DNA of 64,000 nt from the NCBI GenBank assembly GCA_016208495.1, contig JACQXX010000109.1:62001-126000 (forward strand). The letters are read 5' to 3'. This DNA is from Acidobacteriota bacterium. GTDB taxonomy: Bacteria > Acidobacteriota > Blastocatellia > Chloracidobacteriales > Chloracidobacteriaceae. Below, piece after piece: positions 22,172-31,433 of this stretch. The position numbers were made by a program, and so were the translations under genes. Within the stretch, counting starts at the first letter, position 1; each line of letters starts with the position of its first letter. Below the pieces are notes generated by a model. That model was not told the DNA's origin. It did no database searches and worked only from the letters and a program-made list of their open reading frames with translations.

Positions 22172-22588
22172 TCATTCTGGATCCTCATTGTAATCAGACA
22201 GGTAAAGCAACCCGTCATATTCAATAAGGCCGATCCGGAATTTCTCTAAAAACCCTTGTCGTCCAAGTAAGGATCGTGGAAATCCAGGATGTTTGACAAA
22301 ATACACTGTTGTCTCAAAATTCAAATCAAACATCGAAACTTGGATCCAATGACCGTAGGCTTCAGAGATTGAATGAGCACTTCCAAAAGTCCTTAATTCT
22401 CCACTTTCGATATCAATCTCCAAATCCTCACCAACTTCTCTTGGGAAAATACAACTGGAAGCACCTGTATCTAATTTCCCATCAACTTCAACCTGTTTTG
22501 ATCCAAATGTAAGTTTCAAAGGAATTGTGATTTCCCGATTCCCATTGCCATACTCATAGCGAATTGAGAAAGAAAGCTGGTAACCCAT
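22172..22588 (-). CDS. Retropepsin-like aspartic protease
   Basis: This 138-residue protein has a single-domain clan AA fold. It contains GKLDTGASSCIFPREV with the catalytic Asp40 in DTGA, and a later hydrophobic-Leu-Gly element, SLLGRQGFLEKFRIGLIEY, typical of the flap/psi loop. Like retroviral protease it would have to dimerise. No signal peptide is present, so it is cytosolic. The ATG lies one base after the stop of the upstream gene (TGAAATG), implying an operon with translational coupling. Such small proteases often sit beside DUF5678 proteins in bacterial genomes; their targets are unknown. A strong terminator follows. Confidence 0.85.
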   Translation of the reverse strand: MGYQLSFSIRYEYGNGNREITIPLKLTFGSKQVEVDGKLDTGASSCIFPREVGEDLEIDIESGELRTFGSAHSISEAYGHWIQVSMFDLNFETTVYFVKHPGFPRSLLGRQGFLEKFRIGLIEYDGLLYLSDYNEDPE

Positions 22589-22589
22589 T

Positions 22590-24107
22590 TCAAACTACTT
22601 TTACCTCACTTTTTTCCGCAACTGGCTCAATGTAGAAAATTTGTGGAAGCCGTTGACCTTTTGCTCTCGCAATTTGCAAAACTTCACGAAGGTCACGCCC
22701 ATGGCTGACCAGTATTCCTTCTGAAAGTGAGACCCACTCTCCAAGGTAGCGGGCTCGATTTCTTTTTAACCAGGTTCGATTACAGGCCCAGCGAAAAGCC
22801 GAAGCAAACCGTTGCTCTTCCTGGGAAAGCCAATTATCTGGATTGTCTGTATTTTCAGATACAATTTCACCAGTTTTTTGGTCAATAAAAATGAAAATCC
22901 AACCAGCTTTGCCTCTAAAATCAACGTCGGGAAGCTCAATGCGAACTTTCCAAACCGATTTTTCAGGAACTTTCTGGACTGCTTGCATCAGAACTGAGGT
23001 CTTGCCTGCATACCGTCGGTGGACTGAGTTTAATGCAAGTTCCATGGCTTCAAAGCGGGAGACCATTCCCCAGATCGGTTCAGTAACCCATTGCACAATC
23101 TCTTCAGGTTCTTTGGCGGTCAATTCTTGATGGAATTCTTGAAATTCACTCTCTCGATCAACCTCATTTTTAACAATGAAATTCACTCTTGCGTTGTGAC
23201 ACTTGATTTTCACGGTTACTGGACCCGGTTGTTGCTGAGCCACTCTGACTTCTTCACGGTTAATGATTTCCCCCAGTGGGATAAAGATTAAAACCTGCAT
23301 CGTTGAGAGCTTTTGTCCAAAAAGCCAAATCCCATCCGTCACAATACTGATCGCTCCCTCTTTGGATCCAGAGATTGCTTCAACATCAATAAAAACTGGC
23401 GTTTTAGAGGTAGCACTTACGGTATCAACCTCATCTATGACAACGTTCCTCAGCAAACCACGAAACACTCGATCCAACTCATCAAGCATTTCAGATGTAA
23501 CTGAGTATGGAATTGAGATGGTGACATCCAGGGTTTTCTCAACGAATTGCACCTTGCGATAAAACCGACCAAGTATTTGGATTGAACTTCGCCATTCTTC
23601 CGATGAAGCAGGTGTTTGACATTCAATCAGCGTCTGCTGGTGTTCTGTGTTCAAATGAAATCGGTTTGCCTTCATCAATAGCCAGGCCAGCCGGGTAAAA
23701 TGAATTCCGGCTTGAGTCGAACCGCCTTTCATTGAAAAACGAACTTGATTTGAACTGGCCATTTGAATATTGGGAGTTATTGAACCACGCCATTCAATGT
23801 TGGGCCATTCATCTTCTAACTCAATCAGGAACTGAACTTCTTGATTGACCGCTCGACTTGAGATTTTTTGAATTCGAAGCTGAATCGGAGTTTCAGGAAT
23901 TACAAACCATCCGTTTTGCAAAAGCTGCGTAACACCTTGAACTTTCAAATCAATTGTTTGGGGAAAGAGAAAAATGCTTTCACCAAATTCGATTTCTGAA
24001 TCTATCGGCACTGTCTTCACGTGGCTTTCGCCAAAATCCAATTCCACACCAGGAAAAATGATTGCAATGGGAGGAACAAGATCAGGGCTAATTTCAGTCA
24101 TTTGCAT
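22590..24107 (-). CDS. Unknown protein with C-terminal DUF5678-like domain
   Basis: This 505-residue protein is preceded by SD GAGGT. I do not recognise residues 1-310, a mostly beta-rich region with an internal helical stretch (HFTRLAWLLMKANRFHLNTE). About 330-425 is a helix-strand region ending FRGKAGWIFIFIDQKTGEIV, which resembles PepSY-like folds. The last 55 residues (RYLGEWVSLSEGILVSHGRD ... ARAKGQRLPQIFYI) match the DUF5678 pattern. No signal peptide or membrane helix is present. The gene is tightly coupled to the retropepsin-like protease gene, suggesting the two products act together, possibly as protease and substrate. The role is unknown. Confidence 0.75.
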   Translation of the reverse strand: MQMTEISPDLVPPIAIIFPGVELDFGESHVKTVPIDSEIEFGESIFLFPQTIDLKVQGVTQLLQNGWFVIPETPIQLRIQKISSRAVNQEVQFLIELEDEWPNIEWRGSITPNIQMASSNQVRFSMKGGSTQAGIHFTRLAWLLMKANRFHLNTEHQQTLIECQTPASSEEWRSSIQILGRFYRKVQFVEKTLDVTISIPYSVTSEMLDELDRVFRGLLRNVVIDEVDTVSATSKTPVFIDVEAISGSKEGAISIVTDGIWLFGQKLSTMQVLIFIPLGEIINREEVRVAQQQPGPVTVKIKCHNARVNFIVKNEVDRESEFQEFHQELTAKEPEEIVQWVTEPIWGMVSRFEAMELALNSVHRRYAGKTSVLMQAVQKVPEKSVWKVRIELPDVDFRGKAGWIFIFIDQKTGEIVSENTDNPDNWLSQEEQRFASAFRWACNRTWLKRNRARYLGEWVSLSEGILVSHGRDLREVLQIARAKGQRLPQIFYIEPVAEKSEVKVV

Positions 24108-24163
24108 ACTTTAACCTCATTAACCAATGCTACCCCATTTGACGGTTCATCACCTACTTATCT

Positions 24164-27100
24164 TTACTTCCCAATCATCACGGTTACCTCAGCCGTTTCA
24201 ATATTTCCAGCATCGTCGCGCCCGGTAAAAACAAAGGTATAGGTCCCTTCCGGTGCCGTTGACTTAACCGAGTAGCCAAACCCAACCGCCGAACCCGTGG
24301 TAGTTAACTGGGTTGGAGTAAATTTCAGCCCGGTTTTCTTCAGCAGGGATTTATCCGGTGCCGAAACCAGAATATTGCCCTGAAAGCCTCCAATCCGATT
24401 GATTGTCACTGCTAAAACGCCTTTATCCTTTCGCTTCAAGTTCAATTCAGGTGGGTCAATGCTGAGCGTAAACCCAGGGCGAATCACTTCAATCGGCACC
24501 TCCACCGTCTGTACCAGATCTGCAAACGTGCCGGTGATGGTGACGGTAATCGTTGAGGGTTCAGCATTCGAAGGCGCACTGATGGTCAGGGTCGTCACAC
24601 CACCTGGTGCCACCTGGTGCGTTCCAAGCTGCGCGCTGACGAACTCATCAGACGACTCAACGCTCAGGTTCACTGGCTGCTGGAAACCGCCAATCCCCTG
24701 AACTCCAACTTGCAAGGTGGTTGATTGCCCAATCACGACTGATCCTTCACCTGGATTGACCACCAGGGCAAACTCACCCGCCACCGTAATTTCAACCGAA
24801 ACAATCAAGGTATGCGCGATGTCTTCATAGGTGCCCGTCACCACCAGATCATAAGTTCCCGGCGGAGTATTCAGACTGGTATTGACCAGCAGCGAAGCCG
24901 ACTGCCCCGGCAGAGCAAATCCAGTTGGAAAAGCCACCGCAACCTGGGTGGTCGGCGATTCAACACTGAGCGTCACCGGGCGGTCAAATCCATTGAATCC
25001 CTCGACTTGAATTGAAAAATTCCCGGCACCACCTTGAGGAATCATCAGTACTTCCGGATCCGCCACAAGCCCAAAATCCGGCGGTTCAGGCGGCGCCGTG
25101 ATGGAAAAGTTCGCCGGGCTGGTGCCGCTTCCGGCATTGAGTTCGACATCAAATGCCGTCACCCGAATCCGCCCCTGAGTTGTTTCCGCCGCCGGGACCG
25201 TCCAGGCAAAACTTTGAGCCGACCCAAATACCCCGGCGGCCACGGCAATGTCATAACTTTTCCCGCCGTTGGTTGAAAGGGCAATATCGTGCTTGATGAC
25301 CTCGGTGTCATCAGTGGATGTCCAGGTAATTTCAAAAAACGAGCCTGGAACAACTTGTTCGCCACCTTTGGGAGCAGTGACGGTGACGGTTGGGGGTTTT
25401 CCATCCGGCACCCGATCTGCCAGTACCGTGTAGGTCTGGCGTCCAGTACACCCAATCGTATCCTGCACCCGCAGTGTAAAAGTGAAACTCCCTCGGGTTG
25501 TTGGACGCCCTGAAAATTCACCGGCCTGGGAAAAACTGACGCCGGTGGGAAGGGTTCCCTCCACCAGTTCAAACCGGTAGGGCGCGGTGCCGCCAGTCCC
25601 GGTCAATTTGACCTGATATGGTCTTCCAAGCGCGGCAGTGGGGAGCGACCCAGGGCTGATGCCCAATTTTGGGCAGCCTGGAATCCCAACGGTGATCGAA
25701 TATGTTTGACGCGTCCGGCAGCCCAGGTCATCAATCACCTGGATGGTAAATGTGGAAATGCCGTCCACGACGGGTACGCCAGAAATTGTCCCGCTTTGTG
25801 ACAGCGTCAACCCAGACGGCAAACGTCCCTCAATAATCGAGAAGGTATAGGGCGCCGAGCCGCCGACCACGCCGAAGACTTGCTGGTATGGATCGCCTGC
25901 CGTTCCATTCTGCAAAGTTGCCGGGTTGAGTGAAAACGGCTGGCAGCCACCTGGAATGACCGTCACCGTCAAGGTTTGATTCAAAGTACAATTGCTGGCG
26001 TCAGTCACCAGAATCGTGAAGGTAAAATCCCCGGCCAATGTCGCGGTACCAAATAAAACCCCATCTGTCGTCAGGGTAACGCCTTCTGGCAAAACACCAT
26101 CCGTCACCTGGAAGAAGTATGGCGCGGTGCCTCCACTGGCCGTCAGGGTTTGATTGTACACCTGGAATTCCTGGCCTAATGGCAACAGCGTTGGGCTGAG
26201 TTTAATGGTCGAACATCCTCCGCCGGGTTCATCAATCACAATCGTGTAACTGAGGCTACCAGAACAACTGTTTGAATCAGTTGCGGCCAAAACAAATGAA
26301 TAACTTCCTGCTGTTGTTGGAGTTCCGGAGAAGGTTCCAGTTGGTGAGAGCACAATTCCCGGCGGAATTTCTCCGCTAATCACACCAAACGCATAGGAAC
26401 CATTGCCACCTGAAGCGACCACCGTCTGGTTATATGCCGTTCCAACCACCCCGTTCGGTAAGACTGATGGATTGAGGCTGATTGTACCGCATCCCCCCGA
26501 ACCAGTAATCGCCACCGTGTAGGTTCGCTGCCCGGTGCAGCCATTCGTGTCAGTTGCACCAACCGTACAGGTAAAGCTCCCAGCAGTTGACGGTGTGCCG
26601 GAAAGAGTGCCGCTTGAATTCAGGGTCAATCCCGGCGGAAGACTGCCTGATAAAACCGCAAACGTATAAGGAGCACTTCCCCCTGTGGCACTGATCGTCT
26701 GGTTGTAAGCCGTTCCAATCGTCCCCCCCGGTAACGAAGTGGGATTGACAGTGATCGTCGGGCATTCAAGTCCATCAACCTTGAGCGCATAACTCGGCGT
26801 CACGACACACCCATTGCCGTCAATCACGCGAATGGTGAAATTTGCGGTTCCCGATACCGTTGGAACTCCGGAAATCGTGCCGCTGCTTGATAACGTGACG
26901 CCGGTCGGGAGTGAACCTGACAACAGTGAAAAGGCGTACGGCGACTGCCCGCCGCTGGCAGTGAGAACCTGGTTGTAATTTGTTCCAACCATTGCATTTG
27001 GTAGGGTTGACGGCGTAACGGTGATCGTTGGACAAGGGACGGCATCAATCGTCAGCGTATACGTCCGACTGCTGCTGCATTCGTTGGCATCAGTCGCTCG

Positions 27101-27949
27101 CACAGTGAAACTAAATGAATTGGGCACGGTCGGTGTTCCGGTAATCGCCCCCGCACTTGAAAGCGATAACCCGGTTGGCAAACTGCCCGAGGTCACCGAA
27201 AAGGCGTATGGCGACTGTCCCCCAGTAGCACTGATCGTCTGACTATACGTCGTTCCCACCGTACCATTTGGCAGCGTTGTTGGACTGATCGAAATTGCGG
27301 GGCAGCCGCCGCCATCTGAAATGGTCAATGTGCCAGGAGTAGTGGTAAACGGGATTTCATTTCCACCATCATTCAGAGCCTGGGTAAACCGAGTCGCAAA
27401 TGGGTTATCAGCTGAGGCATCCAGCGGATAAGAACCAGTCGGCGCAGTTGGTCGAATGGGCACGGTGACGGTGCAAAAAATACCCGTCCCGCTGTTGATC
27501 CGGGCATTATTATTGGGTGGAACCAACTCGATTCGAATCGCACTGGCATCGCCAAGTTGAAGCGGAAAGGCAAATAAATCAGTGGATTGATAGGTATTTG
27601 GAATCAATGGTCCAGCCGTACGAGTATATTCGGTCACATCCACATCAACCACGGCTGGGTCCACCGGGATTTCAATTTCCACGGTTCCGGGTCTGGCGTT
27701 ATTGCTTGAACCGACGGTCAAACTGACTTCGATTTGGACTGATGTCGTTCCAGGCGTGATCGTAGGCGAATTGAAACTCACATTGACTGGCGTTTGCCGA
27801 AACATCCCGCCGCCCCGCCCCGCCGCCTTGACCTCAGTCACTGGCCGGGCTGACCACACCGAAAGCAGCGTTGCCACAATCAGGCACAAACTCACCCCAA
27901 GCCGAATCGCCACTAATCGGCGACCATAGACAAATCCCGTGTACCCCAT
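24164..27949 (-). CDS. Secreted multi-domain protein with seven putative-Ig repeats
   Basis: This 1261-residue protein has an N-terminal signal/anchor (about 12-32) and SD AAGGG. After an N-terminal cohesin-like beta region come seven tandem repeats of about 90 residues of the He_PIG type (LPNGTVG..Y.Q...ATGG..PY.F). Each begins with a Cys and has a second Cys near TDANEC-type turns, a likely disulfide per repeat. Next is one module shared with the metalloprotease at 3667 (EITWTSTDD...ALSTNGGKSY). Three Ig-like repeats of the VNPGEGSVVIGQS type and a final domain end the protein. It is probably a cell-surface or released adhesin/structural protein. No sorting signal is recognised. Confidence 0.88.
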   Translation of the reverse strand: MGYTGFVYGRRLVAIRLGVSLCLIVATLLSVWSARPVTEVKAAGRGGGMFRQTPVNVSFNSPTITPGTTSVQIEVSLTVGSSNNARPGTVEIEIPVDPAVVDVDVTEYTRTAGPLIPNTYQSTDLFAFPLQLGDASAIRIELVPPNNNARINSGTGIFCTVTVPIRPTAPTGSYPLDASADNPFATRFTQALNDGGNEIPFTTTPGTLTISDGGGCPAISISPTTLPNGTVGTTYSQTISATGGQSPYAFSVTSGSLPTGLSLSSAGAITGTPTVPNSFSFTVRATDANECSSSRTYTLTIDAVPCPTITVTPSTLPNAMVGTNYNQVLTASGGQSPYAFSLLSGSLPTGVTLSSSGTISGVPTVSGTANFTIRVIDGNGCVVTPSYALKVDGLECPTITVNPTSLPGGTIGTAYNQTISATGGSAPYTFAVLSGSLPPGLTLNSSGTLSGTPSTAGSFTCTVGATDTNGCTGQRTYTVAITGSGGCGTISLNPSVLPNGVVGTAYNQTVVASGGNGSYAFGVISGEIPPGIVLSPTGTFSGTPTTAGSYSFVLAATDSNSCSGSLSYTIVIDEPGGGCSTIKLSPTLLPLGQEFQVYNQTLTASGGTAPYFFQVTDGVLPEGVTLTTDGVLFGTATLAGDFTFTILVTDASNCTLNQTLTVTVIPGGCQPFSLNPATLQNGTAGDPYQQVFGVVGGSAPYTFSIIEGRLPSGLTLSQSGTISGVPVVDGISTFTIQVIDDLGCRTRQTYSITVGIPGCPKLGISPGSLPTAALGRPYQVKLTGTGGTAPYRFELVEGTLPTGVSFSQAGEFSGRPTTRGSFTFTLRVQDTIGCTGRQTYTVLADRVPDGKPPTVTVTAPKGGEQVVPGSFFEITWTSTDDTEVIKHDIALSTNGGKSYDIAVAAGVFGSAQSFAWTVPAAETTQGRIRVTAFDVELNAGSGTSPANFSITAPPEPPDFGLVADPEVLMIPQGGAGNFSIQVEGFNGFDRPVTLSVESPTTQVAVAFPTGFALPGQSASLLVNTSLNTPPGTYDLVVTGTYEDIAHTLIVSVEITVAGEFALVVNPGEGSVVIGQSTTLQVGVQGIGGFQQPVNLSVESSDEFVSAQLGTHQVAPGGVTTLTISAPSNAEPSTITVTITGTFADLVQTVEVPIEVIRPGFTLSIDPPELNLKRKDKGVLAVTINRIGGFQGNILVSAPDKSLLKKTGLKFTPTQLTTTGSAVGFGYSVKSTAPEGTYTFVFTGRDDAGNIETAEVTVMIGK

Positions 27950-28075
27950 AGAAACCCTTTATGTTGGAAGATATAAGTGCGTTCGCGAACCGACATCAGA
28001 AACTGAAATGGAGGAAGGAAGAATATTCAATCTTGAGACACAAAGCAAAGTCGGGCGAACAATTACGATGACAAA

Positions 28076-28152
28076 ATAATACCAGTTTGTAGTCAGTAGT
28101 CAGTAGTCAGTAGTTCACTAAGTTCATTTCATTAAATGATTTAATTGTTTTT
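28076..28152 (-). repeat. F4 repeat copy, inverted
   Basis: Read on the minus strand it gives AACTTAGTGAACTAC, three TGACTAC units and AAACTGGTATTAT, matching 13798-13870. The rest of the 27950-28242 gap is AT-rich with no gene. A short F2 array (TGTCACCC, 28207-28245) contains the stop codon of the GT39 gene. Confidence 0.75.
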
Positions 28153-28242
28153 AATACGAACACTTTGATGCAAAACACAATAACACACAGCATACACCAA
28201 TTCTGAACTCTCACCCTGTCACTCTCTCACCCTGTCACCTTG

Positions 28243-29883
28243 TCACTCGTTCAAAACCTGCTGTGATTGGACCGCCGCCGCCGAAGCAACCGGAATGACC
28301 TTGAGCAATCGGGCGCGTGGGTACTGTCCACCAAATGACTGCTCGCTCACAACTGAAAAATTGGTATCAAACCCTTTGGAAGCAAACCATTGTGAATGAT
28401 AATCCAGGATGACCCACCACTGGCGCACCTCTGGATGTTCTCGCATCTTCAAAATCTGTCCCTGACTTCTTGGGCGATATTCTGCTTTGATCAAAGCATC
28501 TTGTAGGCCATACTGCGGAGCATAAAACATCAAGACAATATCGTCATAATCTGGATCAATGACAATTTTATCTCCAGGTTGAGCCTGGGCCTGGATCGCG
28601 GCAAAGACTGGTCGCAGGTCGGTATCGCGTTCCGGCATCCGGTAGTAACGCACCAGCCCCAGCGTGAGAACCAGACAGACAATGCTCCCTGCCCCCCATA
28701 CCATCCAGCGGCGCGGAAGCCGATCCAGTGCCATGGCAACCAGCAAAAACAAATAAGGCGTGATAATGATCAAATATCGTGACAGGTGGATGCTCTGACG
28801 GAGCGAAACCCAAAAGGCAACAGCCAGCGGCACAAGAAATACAATGGCGGCAAAATATTGTTTTTCTTCGGCTTTCACAAAGCTCCGGGCACTCAACCCC
28901 AGTGCGATCAGAAGCGCGACCAAAATCAAGGTGCCACCAGCGGCATAATACACAAGCACATATCCATACAGACCGAAATGACCTACGCCATGAATGAAAA
29001 CCTGTCCTAAATCAATCAGTTCCGAGGCACACCCAATGACGGCTTCCTTGATGAAAACCAACACGTTAAAGGCAGCTTCCAGCGGCGGAGTTGGTGAGCG
29101 CCAGGGTTGGCCCCGTCTGGCTTGAAAGAGGAAAATCGGCACCCAGGGGGCAAAAAGTAACCCAATGGCCACCTGCGCCCGAACCCAGGTCATCAACCGG
29201 GGCTTCCAGAGCTCAAGATTGCGTGAGCGTTGCCAGCTCTGAAATACGGCCAGCGCAAAATGCACATTGAGGGCTGCCACAATGAGCATGCCAAAGTAGT
29301 GGGTATACATCCCCCCAACACCACACAGAATATAGACGAGAATCGCCGGGAGATGTCCCTGTTCGCTTTCAAACCAGTACCGATAAGCCAGTGCCGCCGC
29401 CAGCGAAAAGACCGTCACCAGCGTATACATCCGCACTTCCTGGGCAAAGTACACCTGGTGCGCTGACAAAACTAAAAAGCCAGTCATCAGGAGTGCCGCA
29501 CGCTCACTGGCAATCCGACGGGCAATCAGGTAACTCAGCATCAAAATTCCGAGACTCAGTCCGACGGTCAATACTCGTAAACCGGCCACTGATTGGCCAG
29601 CCACGGCGGCCCAGACTTTCAAAACCAGATAAAACAATGGCGGATGCATATCACCAGCCGCCAGCCGGATGTTCTCTACCCAGGATTGATTTGAGACATT
29701 GAGCGAATAAACCTCGTCATACCAGAAATTTTGCCCGGTCAGGTAATACAATCGGGTCAGCAGAGCGAGCCCCAGGAGCAGGCAAAATCCTTTATGCGTG
29801 GCAAGCCAGGAGGACAGGTGGGGGGCTGGGGGCTGGGGGCTGGGGGCTGGGGGCCGGGGTTGAGATATGGGAGTTGTATTCAT
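28243..29883 (-). CDS. GT39-type membrane glycosyltransferase
   Basis: This 546-residue integral membrane protein has about 11 hydrophobic segments. The first loop carries FWYDEVYSL (acidic catalytic pair) and the second DMHPPLFYLVLK, the hallmark of PMT/ArnT-like transferases that use polyprenyl-phosphate sugars. The C-terminal 150 residues are a soluble periplasmic domain. Residues 8-22 (RPPAPSPQPPAPHLS) are encoded by a GGGGGCT tandem repeat at 29820-29865, so the true N-terminus is uncertain. The gene follows the DPPR-synthase gene by 50 bp on the same strand. This is consistent with a shared role in polyprenyl-phosphate-linked sugar chemistry. Confidence 0.88.
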   Translation of the reverse strand: MNTTPISQPRPPAPSPQPPAPHLSSWLATHKGFCLLLGLALLTRLYYLTGQNFWYDEVYSLNVSNQSWVENIRLAAGDMHPPLFYLVLKVWAAVAGQSVAGLRVLTVGLSLGILMLSYLIARRIASERAALLMTGFLVLSAHQVYFAQEVRMYTLVTVFSLAAALAYRYWFESEQGHLPAILVYILCGVGGMYTHYFGMLIVAALNVHFALAVFQSWQRSRNLELWKPRLMTWVRAQVAIGLLFAPWVPIFLFQARRGQPWRSPTPPLEAAFNVLVFIKEAVIGCASELIDLGQVFIHGVGHFGLYGYVLVYYAAGGTLILVALLIALGLSARSFVKAEEKQYFAAIVFLVPLAVAFWVSLRQSIHLSRYLIIITPYLFLLVAMALDRLPRRWMVWGAGSIVCLVLTLGLVRYYRMPERDTDLRPVFAAIQAQAQPGDKIVIDPDYDDIVLMFYAPQYGLQDALIKAEYRPRSQGQILKMREHPEVRQWWVILDYHSQWFASKGFDTNFSVVSEQSFGGQYPRARLLKVIPVASAAAVQSQQVLNE

Positions 29884-29933
29884 TACGTGGTTGATGATGG
29901 GGGAACAAGGCAGATTTGGGGAACGCTGCCTGG

Positions 29934-30833
29934 TTAATTCAGATACAAAATGATGCCCGACACGGCACCGTACAGAATCAGATTTACCAGCGAGGATGGA
30001 TCGTTGAGCAAGGCTTTATCAGGACTCCCGCCCTGATTCTTGTGATGAATCAGATACAGATAGCGAAAGATGCCATAGAGCACAAAAGGAATCGTGTATT
30101 TCAAGTTGGGATGTTTGGTGCCTGTTTCAGAAGAAATCGTGTACATGGCATAACACACCAGAGTCGAAGCCGTCACAATTGAAATCATTTGCTCAAGCAG
30201 GTCAACACTGTATTCACCCAGAATTTTGCGATGAGTTGCCGCATCTTCTTCGAGTAACAGCAGTTCATGGCGACGTTTCCCAAGGGCCAAAAACAGTGAC
30301 AGCAACATGGCACAAATCAAAAGCCAAGGCGAAATAAAGACTTGCAGGACTTCGGCCCCAGCAATCGCCCGGAGGACAAAGCCCGCCGCCACGCAAAATA
30401 CATCCAGAATCACCAGGTGTTTGAGCCGAATCGAATACGCGACCTGCAAAAAGAAATACACCAGCGCCACATAGAAGAATGGCCTGGAGAGCAGCCAGCC
30501 AGCCAGGAGCGACGACACGGCCAGGACCACAAACGCGGCAATTCCGACCGGAACCGGCAATTGCCCCGAAGCCAGCGGGCGATGGCACTTCACCGGATGA
30601 ACCCGGTCATTTTCCAGGTCCATCAGATCATTGAGCAGATAAATACTGCTGCTCAAAAAGCAAAAGACCGCACAGGCAGCGAGAACCTTGGCCGATTCCG
30701 ACCAAACCATCAGGCGTTCGGAAAAAATCAAGGCTGGAAAAATCAAGACATTTTTGGTCCACTGCTGTGGACGCATGGCAAGAATGAGGGCTTTGGTGTA
30801 ATCCACACCCTGGCTCAATGAAAGTGCTGTCAT
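29934..30833 (-). CDS. Decaprenyl-phosphate phosphoribosyltransferase (UbiA family)
   Basis: This 299-residue protein has 8-9 membrane helices. The Asp-rich motif NDLMDLENDRVHPVKCHRPLASG (split here around NDLMDLENDR) and AYSIRLKHLVILDV are typical of DPPR synthases, which transfer phosphoribose from PRPP to polyprenyl phosphate. The second acidic motif common in UbiA prenyltransferases is replaced, as in this subfamily. An in-frame GTG 21 codons upstream would read through a perfect palindrome at 30858-30884, so ATG 30833 is preferred. No SD is evident. The product would supply a lipid-linked pentose, possibly for the neighbouring GT39 enzyme. Confidence 0.9.
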   Translation of the reverse strand: MTALSLSQGVDYTKALILAMRPQQWTKNVLIFPALIFSERLMVWSESAKVLAACAVFCFLSSSIYLLNDLMDLENDRVHPVKCHRPLASGQLPVPVGIAAFVVLAVSSLLAGWLLSRPFFYVALVYFFLQVAYSIRLKHLVILDVFCVAAGFVLRAIAGAEVLQVFISPWLLICAMLLSLFLALGKRRHELLLLEEDAATHRKILGEYSVDLLEQMISIVTASTLVCYAMYTISSETGTKHPNLKYTIPFVLYGIFRYLYLIHHKNQGGSPDKALLNDPSSLVNLILYGAVSGIILYLN

Positions 30834-30857
30834 AAGGATGAAAGGGAGACGAGATTT

Positions 30858-30884
30858 GAAAACCGGGTATCCTACCCGGTTTTC
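30858..30884. terminator. Perfect 12-bp hairpin
   Basis: GAAAACCGGGTA (30858-30869) and TACCCGGTTTTC (30873-30884) pair across a 3-nt loop, just upstream of the DPPR-synthase start. The symmetric A/T-rich ends would permit termination in either direction, but it could equally be a repeat remnant or protein-binding site. Confidence 0.4.
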
Positions 30885-30962
30885 ATCACTTTGCACAAGC
30901 AGGCCCGGTTATTGACTCCGTTGCGGAAAGGTCATTTCAAATTGGCAATCCCGCCCGGAGAG

Positions 30963-31188
30963 CGCCGGAGAGTAGCCGGTGGGCAGCCTGCTTTGAGGCG
31001 CACCCACCGGAAGGCAGGCCGCGAATGGTTTGCGCCCGGATGGGCGCTGGATCAAAACTTCAAGGACCTCGGGAATTTTCGCCGAGACCTTTCCGGTGAA
31101 CGCTTCCAGCGCCCATCCGGGCGCGAGCGAAATGGGCATGGATCCGGTGGTATGCCCAAAGCGGCAAACCACCGGCTACTTTCCGGCG
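30963..31188. mobile_element. 226-bp palindromic element
   Basis: The outer 20-bp inverted repeats (30963-30982 and 31169-31188, one mismatch, core AGTAGCCGGTGG) enclose an inner 19-bp inverted repeat, GCGCCCGGATGGGCGCTGG (31032-31050), with its complement at 31106-31124. The whole 30834-31433 gap is GC-rich compared with other gaps and has no credible gene. The element is probably a non-autonomous or REP-cluster-like unit. No second copy was found in the window. Confidence 0.65.
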
Positions 31189-31433
31189 CCCATCTGGGCG
31201 AAAGCCGACCTTTCCACAACGGAGGGTTACTGAAGGAGTCTGGCTTCGAGTTCGAACCCGTCCTTGCATTCAATGAGTGAAAACGGCTTGGTCTGGATAG
31301 GTGGAAAATGGTATAGGTAGGTCTCCTTTTGTTCCTGGCTCCTGGTTTTGGTTCTTGTTTCCATGGATTTCCAGGTTGCGTACCAATACCGGCCCATTGC
31401 TCAAGAAATCCCAAGCAATTTCCCTGCAAGTCT

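Noticed and set aside
30834-30896. 21-residue N-terminal extension of DPPR synthase from GTG 30896
   Set aside because: It would be encoded by a perfect 12-bp palindrome (30858-30884) and has no ribosome-binding site. ATG 30833 gives the normal family start.
31240-31275. tRNA-like T-arm sequence around TTCGAGTTCGAACCC
   Set aside because: No matching acceptor, D-arm or anticodon stems could be drawn around it.
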